Positions 9,986 through 20,500 of a stretch of DNA of 20,847 nt are shown one piece after another (position 1 is the first letter of the stretch; each line of letters opens with the position of its first letter). A model generated the notes under the pieces. The model searched no databases, was not told where the DNA came from, and worked only from the letters and a program-made list of their open reading frames with translations. Origin of the DNA: an uncultured Hungatella sp. GTDB lineage: Bacteria; Bacillota; Clostridia; Lachnospirales; Lachnospiraceae. The stretch spans positions 1 through 20,847 of the forward strand of contig CAJTUV010000046.1 of the NCBI GenBank assembly GCA_910579515.1. The letters run 5' to 3'. A program made the position numbers and the translations under genes.

Positions 9986-12922
9986 ATGAATGATAATGGA
10001 AACATGAAAGTTGAGGGTAATGAGCAGGAAAGTAGAGCAATAAAAATTAGAAGCATACAAGCAGCAAGTTTATACAGAGTCAATAATAACTATAAATTTG
10101 TGGTAAAACTTAAGAATGATGATGGGAGTTATAGCGGTGAAAAGAGGTATAAAGAGCCTTTTCTTGATTTTGAGAGTGCCGTTATAAATAGCAGCTTGTT
10201 TGCTGAATATGTCCGTAAGCATGGTGTAGTTGTTAATAAATATCATAGAAGTCTGGATTTTATAATTCTGAAATTTGATTGGGGAGTGGATGAAGATGAT
10301 TCCAATAATGAGGATATAAAGCCAGCCATGACAACACAGCAGTTAAGGGATTATTATTATGAGAATGGTGCATCAGTAGCATGGAAGACATACGATTCAA
10401 AAACAGGAAACGAGATAAAGGCAAAAGAAAAGATCATAACCTACAGGATGCTTTTAAGGTCTCCAGGAAAAGCAAAAGAGGGCCATTGCCTTTTTATCAA
10501 GTCAGAATTACATAAAAAAGTTTTGAATTATCTTACAATGGGACTTTGGGAGAGAATGCCGGATGTAAAAGGTGCTAAGATCGTTGAAATGTCCGCATAT
10601 GCACCACTTATTACAGCAACAGCAATAGATTACATTCATATTCCTATGGAAAACATTTTTGTTTTAAAGGATCGGGAAAGCTCCTGCTATAAGAGAGCGG
10701 TTACTGTAAAAAGTAAAGAGGTGGAACATATCAGAAAAGTAAAAGATTATTCAGCTTTTGAGGGATATGTTAATCAATATGGGTTGACATTTTATAAGAA
10801 AACAGCTAATGAAAATCCAGAACTACAATATGTAGAGAGGGGCAGAAAGGCTTTAGCAGAATATGGAATTGATGTGGATTTATGCCCTAAAAGGGATGTT
10901 GCATATAACAAAAAAGAATGCTATTGTGACAGGGAAGAGGAGAAATCTAAGATTACCAATGTTTTATGGGATGGCATGGGCGTAATTGACAACTCCATTT
11001 TTCCTGGGAATATGGAAGGATTCCTATATTGCAGGAGCCATTTCTTTAAATCTTGTCTGTTTAGAGGAAATGTACAAGAATATTTCAAAGATTACTATGG
11101 AGAAAGTTACGAGACAGCATATGAAACAGATATGACGGAACGTAGAATAAAGGTAACGGATATTAAGGTGGTTATTACAGAAAATTCTTTGAAATGGACA
11201 AAATTTCTTGACATTATGAGCAAAAGCGGGACTGTGGAAGATGGTTTTAAATATTACAGCAGAATAATGAAAAAGGACGGCGAGATGTTTGCTATCGTAA
11301 AGACAGCGCATAAGAGTAAGTATGATGAATTGCAGAGAAGCTCTTTTCAAATAAACAATACATTGCTCACTACAGATGTAGAGGTTTTGAGGGAAATAGT
11401 TTCTCCCAGCATTGAATATTGTAATAGATTAAAGGTGGATGATGAAGCATTTCTGAAATACCTGAAGGCAGCAGTCTCCGCAAGATACAGCATAAACGGT
11501 GTCCTGGTTGATTTGTATAGGTGGAACGATGAATTCAGATATCTGGAATGGTTTAAAAATAAGAAGAAAGCCAAAATCAATGAACTGAAAGATAAGAGGC
11601 TTAAATTGGGGAAACTCTTTCAGTATGGGGATAATTTGGTTATATGCGGAAATCCGGTGGCAATGCTGATGGCGGTTACCGGACAAAGTTACATGAATGA
11701 AAACTGCTTTAGACAGTTTGATGACAGAATCCAGTGTTGTACAAGCAGGTTTCCAGAGGGGGAGAGGCTTGCAGGTTTCCGCAGTCCGCATAACAGCCCT
11801 AATAATATCGTGTATCTGGAGAATGTATATCCAGAGGCAGTTAGAAAGTATTTTCCTGATTTGGGCGATAATGTTATTATCATAAATGGCATTCAAACAG
11901 ATGTACAGAGCCGTTTAAATGGCCAGGATTTAGACACAGATTCAATTTATGCCACTAATGAGAAGAATATTGTTGAGCTTGCAGAAAAAGCATATAGGGA
12001 ATATCCGACTATTATTAATGATATAAAATATGGCACAAATGAATATGATAAAAGCATGAAGTCATATTCCAAAATGGATGCAGGCATTTCCTCTGCACAA
12101 TACAATATTGGTTTGGCAAGCAATATAGCACAGTTGGCTTTAAGTTATTGGTTTGACAGCGGATGTGAAAGTAAGGAATTAGAGGATGTTTTTATAATAT
12201 GCAGCGTATTGGCACAAGTGGCGATTGATTCATGTAAAAGAAATTTTGAAGTGAAAGTTGGTGCCGAATTAGCAAGGATTGAAAAGCTGATATGTATGAA
12301 ACATGAGCCAAGATACCCTGCTTTTTATGCTGATGTACAGAGGTACAATAATAGGAATAAAAAAGGTAACAAACTGAAAATCAAAGACAGTGAAATAGGA
12401 TTCTTTAACTGTCCTATGGATTTGATTTATCAAATCATCGAGGCAGGGATTATTGATCTCAGAAAACATAAACAACTGAATACCAGGACATACAGGGAAG
12501 GTGAATATGGTGTAAAGCCTATTTTTGAGTATAAAGCGGACAAGGTTAATGTTAACCGGAAACAATATAAAAAGGTCATTGATATTGTGAAGAAATATGA
12601 TAAAACGATTAGCGCATTGGATGAGACAGAAGATTCTTACCATGAAATAAGGCTAAATGAATTTGTGGGTTGTATTGATAAATTAAGAAATACTGAAATA
12701 AAAAAGGATGCTATGTATACATTAATTGCATATGCGTTTAAGCCAGGAAACGAATATTTAAGAGATAGTATGCTTACCGTTTTGCATGGAAAAGATAAGA
12801 AGCTGTTTTTGGACTGCTTCAAAAAAACGGAAAAAAGTTCACAAAAATCTTTGGAAAGCATTGATTTTAAAGGGTTTCCAAAGTTTCCCTATGAAGAGGG
12901 GCGAGAAAAGAACGTAGGCTGA
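9986..12922 (+). CDS. Single-subunit two-barrel RNA polymerase (YonO/RdRP-like)
   Basis: A 978-residue polymerase of the double-psi beta-barrel class that includes cellular beta/beta', phage SP-beta YonO and eukaryotic RdRP/QDE-1. In order: a poorly conserved N-terminal third; LWDGMGVID (about 327-334), the counterpart of RdRP 'DGxGxIS'; FLYCRSHFFKSCLFRG (346-361), matching the first-barrel 'QxRxxGxKG' region; GNPVAMLMAVTG (555-566); RSPHNSPNNIVYL (599-611), like RdRP 'RxPCxHPGDIxxL'; then NGQDLDTDSIYATN (645-658) with the metal-binding DxDxD at 648-652; and LAQVAIDSCK (742-751), like RdRP 'LaxxaVDfpK'. YonO is known to transcribe late phage genes from DNA, so a late-gene role is inferred. 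ATG 9986 follows GTGGAGG 9968-9974; TTG 9983 is possible. It is controlled by a LexA-boxed promoter. Family certain by motif order; template (DNA or RNA) not shown. Confidence 0.85.
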   Translation: MNDNGNMKVEGNEQESRAIKIRSIQAASLYRVNNNYKFVVKLKNDDGSYSGEKRYKEPFLDFESAVINSSLFAEYVRKHGVVVNKYHRSLDFIILKFDWGVDEDDSNNEDIKPAMTTQQLRDYYYENGASVAWKTYDSKTGNEIKAKEKIITYRMLLRSPGKAKEGHCLFIKSELHKKVLNYLTMGLWERMPDVKGAKIVEMSAYAPLITATAIDYIHIPMENIFVLKDRESSCYKRAVTVKSKEVEHIRKVKDYSAFEGYVNQYGLTFYKKTANENPELQYVERGRKALAEYGIDVDLCPKRDVAYNKKECYCDREEEKSKITNVLWDGMGVIDNSIFPGNMEGFLYCRSHFFKSCLFRGNVQEYFKDYYGESYETAYETDMTERRIKVTDIKVVITENSLKWTKFLDIMSKSGTVEDGFKYYSRIMKKDGEMFAIVKTAHKSKYDELQRSSFQINNTLLTTDVEVLREIVSPSIEYCNRLKVDDEAFLKYLKAAVSARYSINGVLVDLYRWNDEFRYLEWFKNKKKAKINELKDKRLKLGKLFQYGDNLVICGNPVAMLMAVTGQSYMNENCFRQFDDRIQCCTSRFPEGERLAGFRSPHNSPNNIVYLENVYPEAVRKYFPDLGDNVIIINGIQTDVQSRLNGQDLDTDSIYATNEKNIVELAEKAYREYPTIINDIKYGTNEYDKSMKSYSKMDAGISSAQYNIGLASNIAQLALSYWFDSGCESKELEDVFIICSVLAQVAIDSCKRNFEVKVGAELARIEKLICMKHEPRYPAFYADVQRYNNRNKKGNKLKIKDSEIGFFNCPMDLIYQIIEAGIIDLRKHKQLNTRTYREGEYGVKPIFEYKADKVNVNRKQYKKVIDIVKKYDKTISALDETEDSYHEIRLNEFVGCIDKLRNTEIKKDAMYTLIAYAFKPGNEYLRDSMLTVLHGKDKKLFLDCFKKTEKSSQKSLESIDFKGFPKFPYEEGREKNVG

Positions 12923-12939
12923 GTAGGGTCTCTCTCAAA

Positions 12940-13225
12940 AGTATTGTGGAATATCATACTATCGGCATTGGCGTTATCCGGCATTGTGGAAAATCCAGGA
13001 TATAGAAAGTCGCCAGTGCTGTGCTGATTCCTGTAATGCTACAGTTCCTTATATATTGTCCTAATTAGGCTGGTATGAGTGTCACAGCCATATCAGCTAT
13101 TTGCCTAGCTCTCCACAAGCTGGGCACACAATAACAATGCTAAATCCTGTAATGTATAAAAACTCCACTATATGTTACAGGTCATCCAGCCATTCCATGG
13201 AGCCTCCACAACTCCAGGCTGGATG
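12940..13225 (+). ncRNA. Multi-hairpin RNA with repeated CUCCAC loops
   Basis: Between the polymerase stop and the next promoter are consecutive stems. H0: AGTAT/ATACT (12940-12944/12956-12960), loop with TGTGGA. H1: GCATTGGCG/CGCCAGTGC (12965-12973/13011-13019) enclosing TATCC/GGATA and TGGA/TCCA. H2: CTGTA/TACAG (13031-13044). H3: GGCTGGTATG/CATATCAGCT (13068-13077/13089-13098). H4: TGCCTAGCT/AGCTGGGCA (13102-13110/13118-13126), loop CTCCACA. H5: CCTGTAATGTAT/ATATGTTACAGG (13146-13157/13170-13181), loop with CTCCACT. H6: CATCCAGCC/GGCTGGATG (13183-13191/13217-13225) with inner TGGAG/CTCCA, loop CCTCCACAA. G-T pairs are frequent. Size and phage context recall large ornate RNAs such as ROOL or GOLLD, but I cannot match it. 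It may be the 3'UTR of the polymerase mRNA. The remaining 13226-13465 is AT-rich, with only ACGG/CCGT (13315-13335) seen. Confidence 0.6.
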
Positions 13226-13465
13226 CTGGTATGAAATCAATAGTAAACCAAAGGCAACCTATAAACAAAGCACATGTATTAAAATCTATTAAATCTAAAT
13301 ATTAAGATTGTGAAACGGTATAAAATCTAAGCCGTGAAAATCCAATGAATGAGACAACTGAATATTGAAAAATCATACATCAGGGAGGTATTGAATACGA
13401 AACAGAGTAGAGGTAAAGGCGGATAGGGTGAAATTTAGAATGAGAAAATGTGTTCGATGAATCTA

Positions 13466-13494
13466 TTGTAAAGATTAAGGGGGAATGATATAAT
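13466..13494 (+). promoter_or_regulatory. Extended -10 promoter for the zinc-ribbon genes
   Basis: TTGTAA (13466-13471), 17-bp spacer, TGA-TATAAT with perfect TATAAT at 13489-13494 and the TG of an extended -10. Transcription should begin near 13501, about 27 bases before the first zinc-ribbon gene. This is a host-type promoter, so these genes need not depend on the phage polymerase. Confidence 0.65.
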
Positions 13495-13527
13495 GTAGAG
13501 AGATTAGGAAAGTTGAGGGATAGGATT

Positions 13528-14007
13528 ATGGGGAGAACTATATTATGTCCACACTGTAATTCAGCATTGAATGAGGACATATTAAAACAAAGGAATAGTG
13601 AGAATATTTGTTTGGTATGTGGAAAGCCGCTAGACAGTAATGTGAGTGGTGGGGAGCATTCAGAGTGGATTACATGGTATTACTACGGACATAAAAGTGA
13701 CAATGGAAAGACTACAAGTTTAAGAGATAAGCCAATAGACTTGAATGAACATGGAGATGTATTCTTTCTTATCAAAGAATTTAAAGCACCGCCAAGAGAT
13801 GCGTCAGGTAGTTCAGAAAAAGCGAAAGAAATATTGCGTACTTATGTACCAGATGCGTTTAAGGAACTCCAAGAGACACCTAAAGTAAAATGCCCTTATT
13901 GTTTTAGCAGCGAAGTGCAGATTGTACCCAAAAGGTTTAGTTTGCTTACTGGCTTCGCAACAAACAAGTTTGAAAGGGTATGTGTTAGATGTAAGAGAAA
14001 ATTTTGA
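13528..14007 (+). CDS. Double zinc-ribbon protein, paralogue 1
   Basis: A 159-residue protein with two zinc ribbons. The first spans about residues 1-40 (MGRTILCPHCNSALNE…ENICLVCGKPL) and the second about 125-159 (VKCPYCFSSEVQIVP…RVCVRCKRKF). In the second the halves are separated by KRFSLLTGFATNKF, a motif nearly identical in the neighbour. The middle has WITWYYYGHKS and a variable region. I start at ATG 13528 to match the paralogue's MGRTILC; the earlier in-frame ATG at 13513 lacks support. Such rubredoxin-like ribbons bind nucleic acid or proteins. Position just before the tape-measure gene would suit a late-gene or assembly role, but the function is unknown. Confidence 0.6.
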   Translation: MGRTILCPHCNSALNEDILKQRNSENICLVCGKPLDSNVSGGEHSEWITWYYYGHKSDNGKTTSLRDKPIDLNEHGDVFFLIKEFKAPPRDASGSSEKAKEILRTYVPDAFKELQETPKVKCPYCFSSEVQIVPKRFSLLTGFATNKFERVCVRCKRKF

Positions 14008-14026
14008 AGAATGAAGAGGGGAGAGT

Positions 14027-14467
14027 ATGGGGAGGACTATATTGTGCAAAAAATGTAAAAGTACCTTTAATGAAAGCGTATTAGCGAACAGAGATAACCC
14101 TAATATATGTCCTATATGTGGTGAATCCCTCTTGGCAGAGGATGATAATAATTCTATCAAGGAACAAAAAGAAAAAACAAAGTGGTATTATTATAAAGAA
14201 GGTGGGGGAACTTTGATGAAAACATTGTCTAGCTGCTATACTCCATTATATACTTTTGAAGCTATAGATGTAGAAGATGCAAAGCGCCAGTTAAAAGAAG
14301 TCCTGCCTAATAACCCACTTGTAAATGATGATTCACCGGATGTAGTACGCTGCCCTCGTTGTAGAAGTACACAAGTGCAGATAGTTCCAAGAAAGTTTAG
14401 TTTGCTTACTGGTTTCGCAACAAATAAGTTTGACAGAATATGTCTTAATTGCAAAAAGAAATTTTGA
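14027..14467 (+). CDS. Double zinc-ribbon protein, paralogue 2
   Basis: A 146-residue tandem duplicate of the preceding gene: MGRTILCKKCKSTFNE…NPNICPICGESLL at the start, KWYYYKEGG in the middle, and VRCPRCRSTQVQIVP, KFSLLTGFATNKF, DRICLNCKKKF at the end. All eight cysteines are kept, while the linker differs greatly, so both ribbons are under selection. GAGGGGAGAG precedes ATG 14027 and the gap to paralogue 1 is only 19 bases. They are likely co-transcribed. Even the DNA of the last 100 bases is very similar in both copies, suggesting recent duplication or gene conversion. Confidence 0.6.
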   Translation: MGRTILCKKCKSTFNESVLANRDNPNICPICGESLLAEDDNNSIKEQKEKTKWYYYKEGGGTLMKTLSSCYTPLYTFEAIDVEDAKRQLKEVLPNNPLVNDDSPDVVRCPRCRSTQVQIVPRKFSLLTGFATNKFDRICLNCKKKF

Positions 14468-14497
14468 AAACTGAAGAATTGAATATTGGTTGATTAT

Positions 14498-14530
14498 AAG
14501 AGAGATTGCTTCGTGATAGTCTCTCTTTTA
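14498..14530 (+). terminator. Terminator after the zinc-ribbon genes
   Basis: AAGAGAGA (14498-14505) pairs perfectly with TCTCTCTT (14520-14527), followed by TTTATTAT. The loop can extend by a few G-T/A-T pairs. It separates the zinc-ribbon transcript from the tape-measure gene, whose ribosome binding site begins 15 bases later, so it may also act as an attenuator. Confidence 0.6.
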
Positions 14531-14560
14531 TTATACTTAAAATCAGGAGGAAAATCATAT

Positions 14561-17500
14561 TTGAACGAGAATTACATATTAGATTTAATCGGAATGCTGG
14601 AGCAGAAGAAAAGCCGGAAGCAGATAAATTCCGATATTAAACAGTTGGAGAAGACCATCAATGCCTTACGGATTACCGGAGTTTTTGCCAAGGGCAGTAC
14701 CAAAAAGGAATTAAATGCCTATATCAGTCAATTATCCAGTCAGTTATCCACACTAAAGCTGAAAGGGAAATTAGACAGCAGAAGTTTGAAAAGGGACATA
14801 GACAACGCATTAAGCAACATTAAATTTCAGGACATTGATGCACTGAATATCGACGGAAACAAAGCAAAATTAAAAATAAGAAAAGTTTTCGCTGATATAA
14901 AAGAGTACGCTTCCAGAAACCCGATTTCTGTAAATATCACGCCCAAAAAGGAAAAACTAAATAATGACCTGACAGCATACTTAAATAAAAATACGAAGAT
15001 TAACGAATCTGCTGTACTGTTACAGGAGGCAGACAGGATAAGGGAGCTTATTCAGGCAGTTGATGACAAGAAAAGTTTAAGGGAAGCTACGGACGCTTTC
15101 CAACTCTATAAATCAGAGGTTGCGGCAACAGGATTCAATACAAAATCCACTACGGATAAGATTAAGGGTATGCTTTCCCAGGCGACAAAATTGGGAAGTA
15201 TTTTCAGCGTGGCTTCTTTAGCGATAAATAATTTTACCAATTCACTAAAGACACTGCGTTCCAATGATACCATACTTACTGAAATTTCAAAAACCTCAGA
15301 ACTGACCAAACAGCAGTTGGAAGAGATTGGAAATGCGTCATTTAAGGCCGCAAGCAAATATGGGGAGTTTTCAGGAAACTATCTGCTTGGTGTACAGGAA
15401 ATGGCACGGTCTGGTTATGAATCTTTGTCAAAAGAATTAGGAGAATTATCACTTCTTGCACAATCAGCAGGGAATATGACGGCAGACAGCGCGAATAATT
15501 ATCTGTTAGCTACCGATGCAGCATATAAATATAGCGGGAGTGTTGAAAAATTAAACGCTGCACTTGACGGGGCGAATTATATTTCAAACAAAAATAGTGC
15601 ATCATTGACGGATATTGCCGACGCGACCCGTGTATCTGCTTCATTTGCGGCAAATGCAGGTGTGGCGATTGACGAACTGACAGCAGCAGAGGCAACCATG
15701 ATTGCAGTAACCAAAAGAGGCGGTTCTGAAATTGGACGCGCTTTTAGAAGTATTGTTCTCAATCTTCAACAGGTGTCAGGAGAGTTTGACGGCGAGGTTA
15801 TCGACGAAGAACAATTAAAGAAAGTCGAAGCAAGATGTCATTCTTTAGGCGTAGAACTTGAATATATGAAGGATGGTACGCCTACTCTTAGAAATACAAT
15901 GGAAGTACTTAAAGAGCTTGCAGAGGTATATAATTCGCTGCCAGATAATAGTGCAGAAAAGCAGGGATTAATCAGTGATCTGGGTGGAAAGTATCACGCT
16001 AACGCGTTATCAAGCCTGCTTTCCAGATGGGATTTATACGAAAAAATGTTAAAAGAATTTTCTCAAGGAACTGGATCAGCACTTGAAGAAGCTGAAAAGA
16101 CTGCAAAATCATGGGAAGGCCGCTTAAATTCCTTGCAGAACAGTTTTGATTCGTTTCTGAATGTGCTAACAAATAAAGACGCTGTATTAAATGGTATTTC
16201 CCTTTTTGATAAGTTGATTCAGGGAGCGGAAACATTAACAGATACTATCGGTGAAATACCTGTAGTGCTTACTGCCTTGAATACCGCTATGGTTGCAATG
16301 AATAAGGATTATGGCATTACTAAAGTATGGGATTCAGAGAAGGGTAAGATTGATATTCAGGGCAATATGTTCGGAATAGATTTTACCGCGATTAAGAACA
16401 TGAAAAAGCATTTTTCAGAAGCGGAAGGAGCTATACAGCTATGGAACGATGTATTATTAAGTGGAGAAAATGATTTAGAGGTATTTGGCAATACCTTAAT
16501 TAAAAACAATGCCCAGCTAAAAGCCTATCTTTCCACCTGTTCCAAAGAAGCCCCTGCCTCCTTATCAGGATATAAGTCCTATCTCAATGCAGCAGGTGTC
16601 AGTACTGACAGTCTCCGCTTAAAAACAATTCTGTTAAATTCAGCGATTTCTATGGGGATAGGTCTTGCAGTCCAGGCGGCAGTATCAGGAATAACCTATC
16701 TTATCCAAAGGCAGGAAGAACTTCATCAAACCGCCAAGGAAGGCGCAGAGACCTATAAAGAAACAGCTTCATCCATAAATGACTACGTTTCCAAATACCA
16801 GGAATTGCAAAAAGCGTTGGTAGAAGCAAAAGGAAATGAAGAAGAGGCTTATAATGTTAAGAAACAGCTTCTTGACCTTCAGACAGAACTTAATGATACA
16901 TATGGGGAAGAGTATGGTAAGATAAATCTTTTAGCCGATGCGTATAAAGACCAGACAGAGGCCATCAAAGCATACAATAAAGAAGCAGCCCAGGCACTCT
17001 TAAATGAAAACAGAAGAGAAATTGACCGCGCTGTTTTTCAAATGACCAACAAGGGACACTATGATTTAAGCGGCGCTGGTGTTTTAGGACAGACAGATGA
17101 AGGTAAGGCATTAATAGAAATAGCACAAAAGTATAAGGAACAGGGAATTACCATAGCTGATGAAATTGGAGATGGAAGCTTTGCCCAGTTTTCCGTCCAT
17201 CTGAATGCCGATCCTGAATCCGCCTATAAAACAATCAATGAGTTTGAAACTGAGCTGGAAGCAAAGGCAAAAGAGCTGGGCGATGAGCATATGTTTGATG
17301 ATATATTGAACATTTCATCAGATTCCATGCAGAAGGCAAAAGCCGCGATTAACGAATACGGGGATATTTTTAAACAGGCATTGACCGCTGAGATTGTATC
17401 GGATGATAATAAAACTAAAGTATATGGTGAAGCATTAAAGGCGGTAGAAGCCTATAATGAAGCCGTATTAAGGTCAGAAAATCCATACGAAGATAAAACA

Positions 17501-20500
17501 GTAATAAAAGCAAAAGAAGATTTAGATAGTATCAAACATACCATTCAGGAGAATGAAACGGAGTGGGAAAGGTATTCTGTGCTCCTTGATGAAGTGTTTG
17601 AAAAAGCGGATACCAGGATACTTGAGTTTACACAGGCGCTTAAAACGAATACAGACATTCAACAGCTTGCCGAGGATTTAAAGGGGCTTGACCATTTCGA
17701 TTTAAAATCCTTTGATGATATTGCAGGAGAGAATGAATCCTTTGATAAATTAAAAGAATCGGCAGAAGCGTATAATCTCAGCGGAGAAGAATTGATTGAC
17801 ACATTAGTCAGGCTGGGATATGTCCAGGGAGAAGTCCAGGATTCAATACAAAATATAGATCCCCCCATTTCCCTCAACCTCTCCACCTACAAAGACCAGA
17901 TATCTGATATTCAGTCTTCCCTCTCCACTCTCCGCTCTGCCCTGGATTCTCTAAACTCAGGTGATTTGAGCAAGATTGAGGTTATAGACCTTATGCAGAA
18001 GTTTCCAGAACTGGCCCCATATATAGACTTAACTGCTGATGGATTTGGAAATTTATCAGAAGGGTTAAGCAGGCTAATGGAACAACAGCCGTCCTCTCTC
18101 ATCAATGAGCTTGAAAAACTAAAAGATTCCTTGAATACGGATGAGGAACGAAAGCAGGTTGATTTACTCATTGACTCCTTACAGCGCCTTAGTTCCTATG
18201 GTGATTCTGGTATTGAGGCATATTCTGCAACTATGGGAAATACCTGGAATGATACTGCAAATGTCATTGATGGCGTGATTACTCAATTTGAAAATCTGGC
18301 AAAAGTTCAAGAAGCAGTTTCAGATGGACTTACTATGTCTGCAATGGCAGCAACAGAGCTTTCCAAGATATATCCAGAAATCCTTACCAATGCAACGGTT
18401 ACTGCTGACGGACAGATGAAGCTTAATGAGGATGTTGTGAAACATATCCTGGATGGCGACCAGTCCATCATCAATGCCCAGATTACAAAACTGGAAGCGG
18501 ATAAGGCTGAATTAGAGGCAAAACAAAAAGTCGCTATTGCTGAACTTGAAATTGCAAAAAATGTAGGAACAGCAAAAGGACAGATTACAGAGGAAGAAGC
18601 CAGGAACCAGATAGAGGCATTAGAGGCAGAGTTACAAGCAGAGCTGGATAAGGATAAAAAGGTTGTAGAATCCTATGCGACAGCAACCGAATCCAAGATG
18701 AATAACGCTTCCCAGTTCAATACCCATGCAGGACAAGTGGCAAGTGATGTGGCTACCAATATGCTCAATGCCGCTGTATCCATGGCAGCGAATATGAAAG
18801 TGAATGCTGAAAATTCACAACAGTCTCTTACTGGCATTGGCCATAAAGCTGCTGAAGTTGCAAAATCTATTATTGCTATGAGTGCAGGGGAATCCGTTGA
18901 TGTATCAGATAAAATATTTCAGGGAAAAGGCGGAACCAAAAGCGGTGCTATTAAAATCGTTAATAACACTCGCAGATTATCTTCTGCAACGAGGAAATAT
19001 TTAGATGGCAATAGTGACTTAGAGGATTTTAAATCCCAGATGGAAATCGACATTCAGGGATACACAGACGCGATTTCTAATATTGATTCCCAAATCAATG
19101 TATTGAAAAAACTCCAGGCTAACTTTACTAATGCGGCTGGTTCTGGAATCGGAGGACACGGCTATGCTGATAAGATAAAAGACCTGGAAAAAGAGAAAGA
19201 TAAGATTAACAAGGCTTTAGACGATGCGAAATCAGGCGGAGGTTCCGCAGGCGATACAAAGGATGAATACGAGGAATTATTTGATTTCTTTGAGCAGAGA
19301 ATAAAGGTACTCAGTGCACTTCTTTCTCTTCTCAAATCAGGGATGGATAACGTTATCGGTTCCTTTGCCAAGAACAGCCTGATAGACGCGCAGCTGAATG
19401 TAACCGAAGAAAAGTTCAATAACTACGCGGACGCTCTTGCTATGTACACCCAGAAAGCCAATGAAGCATTATCAGAGCTTCCTACAGACATAGCAGATAA
19501 GATTAAAAATGGCGCTGTAGACCTTACTACTTTTATTGGTGAAGGAAATGAAGGCGTTGTAGAAGCTATCAAAGTATACCAGACCTGGGCTGACAAAGTG
19601 TCTGATTGCAGATTGGAACTAGAGGAATTAAAGACTTCCATCCGTCAGTTAGAGTTAGATAAATTCAACAACATTACAGATGACTTTGCCAACCAGTTTA
19701 ATCTTCATCAAGACGGAAAGGATTTAATCTCTAAACAGATTGATTTACTCAAAGAAGCTGGAGAATTGATTGGGGAATCCTTCTTTACCACTCAGATAGA
19801 CCAATCCAAGAAACAGCTTGAAGTATTAGAGAATGAAAAGGCACAGTTAGTTGACCAGATGGAAAGTGCCCTTAGCTCTGGCAGGGTAGAAAAAGGCACA
19901 GACGAATGGCTGGAAATGGTGAATGCCTTAACCGATGTAGAAGGCAGTATTCTTGATTGTCAGAAGGCTATCGAGGAATTTGATAATGAATTACTGAATC
20001 TAAACTGGCAGATTTTTGAGCGTGTACAGACAGAGTTTGGAAATATTTCTTCTGAACTCAATAATCTTGCTGGTTTATTTGATGACTTTAACGATATCCG
20101 TGTATCAGATGGCAAAGGTACATGGACAAAAGAAGCCATAGCCACTCTTGGTTTATATGCACAGCAGTATGAAATTGCGAAATACCAAGTTGGACAATAT
20201 GGTGAAGCGATTGAACAGTTAAAGGATGATTACGCTGCTGGAAAGTATTCTTCTACCGAATATATGGACAAGCTGGCAGAGCTTACAAAAGAACAATGGA
20301 ACGCTGTAAACAGTGCAGAATCGCTTGAAGACTCTATTATTAAGCTGAATGAGACAAGGGTGAATGAAGAAATTGAAGTCATTGAGGATGAAATCGACGC
20401 TTATAAAAAGTTAACCGATTCTCAGATTGTGTTAGAGCCAATGATAAAATGTAAGAAAACGCCGAAGAAAAAATGTAGATTTATGGCGGAGAGAAAGAAA

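Noticed and set aside
11024..12861. Several reverse-strand open frames of 65-155 codons
   Set aside because: All lie within the polymerase gene, lack ribosome binding sites, and are rich in residues expected from antisense reading of AT-rich coding DNA.
13101..13292. 63-codon forward open frame after the polymerase gene
   Set aside because: No ribosome binding site, and it runs through hairpins H4-H6 whose pairing explains the sequence better than coding.
12923..13465. Group II intron or retron
   Set aside because: No reverse transcriptase gene is nearby, and no recognisable domain V hairpin or msr/msd layout was found.
8712..14489. Shared GAATTGAATATTG at 8716-8728 and 14477-14489
   Set aside because: Looked like a repeated promoter element, but the second copy has no -10 at the right distance; a 13-bp AT-rich match may be chance.
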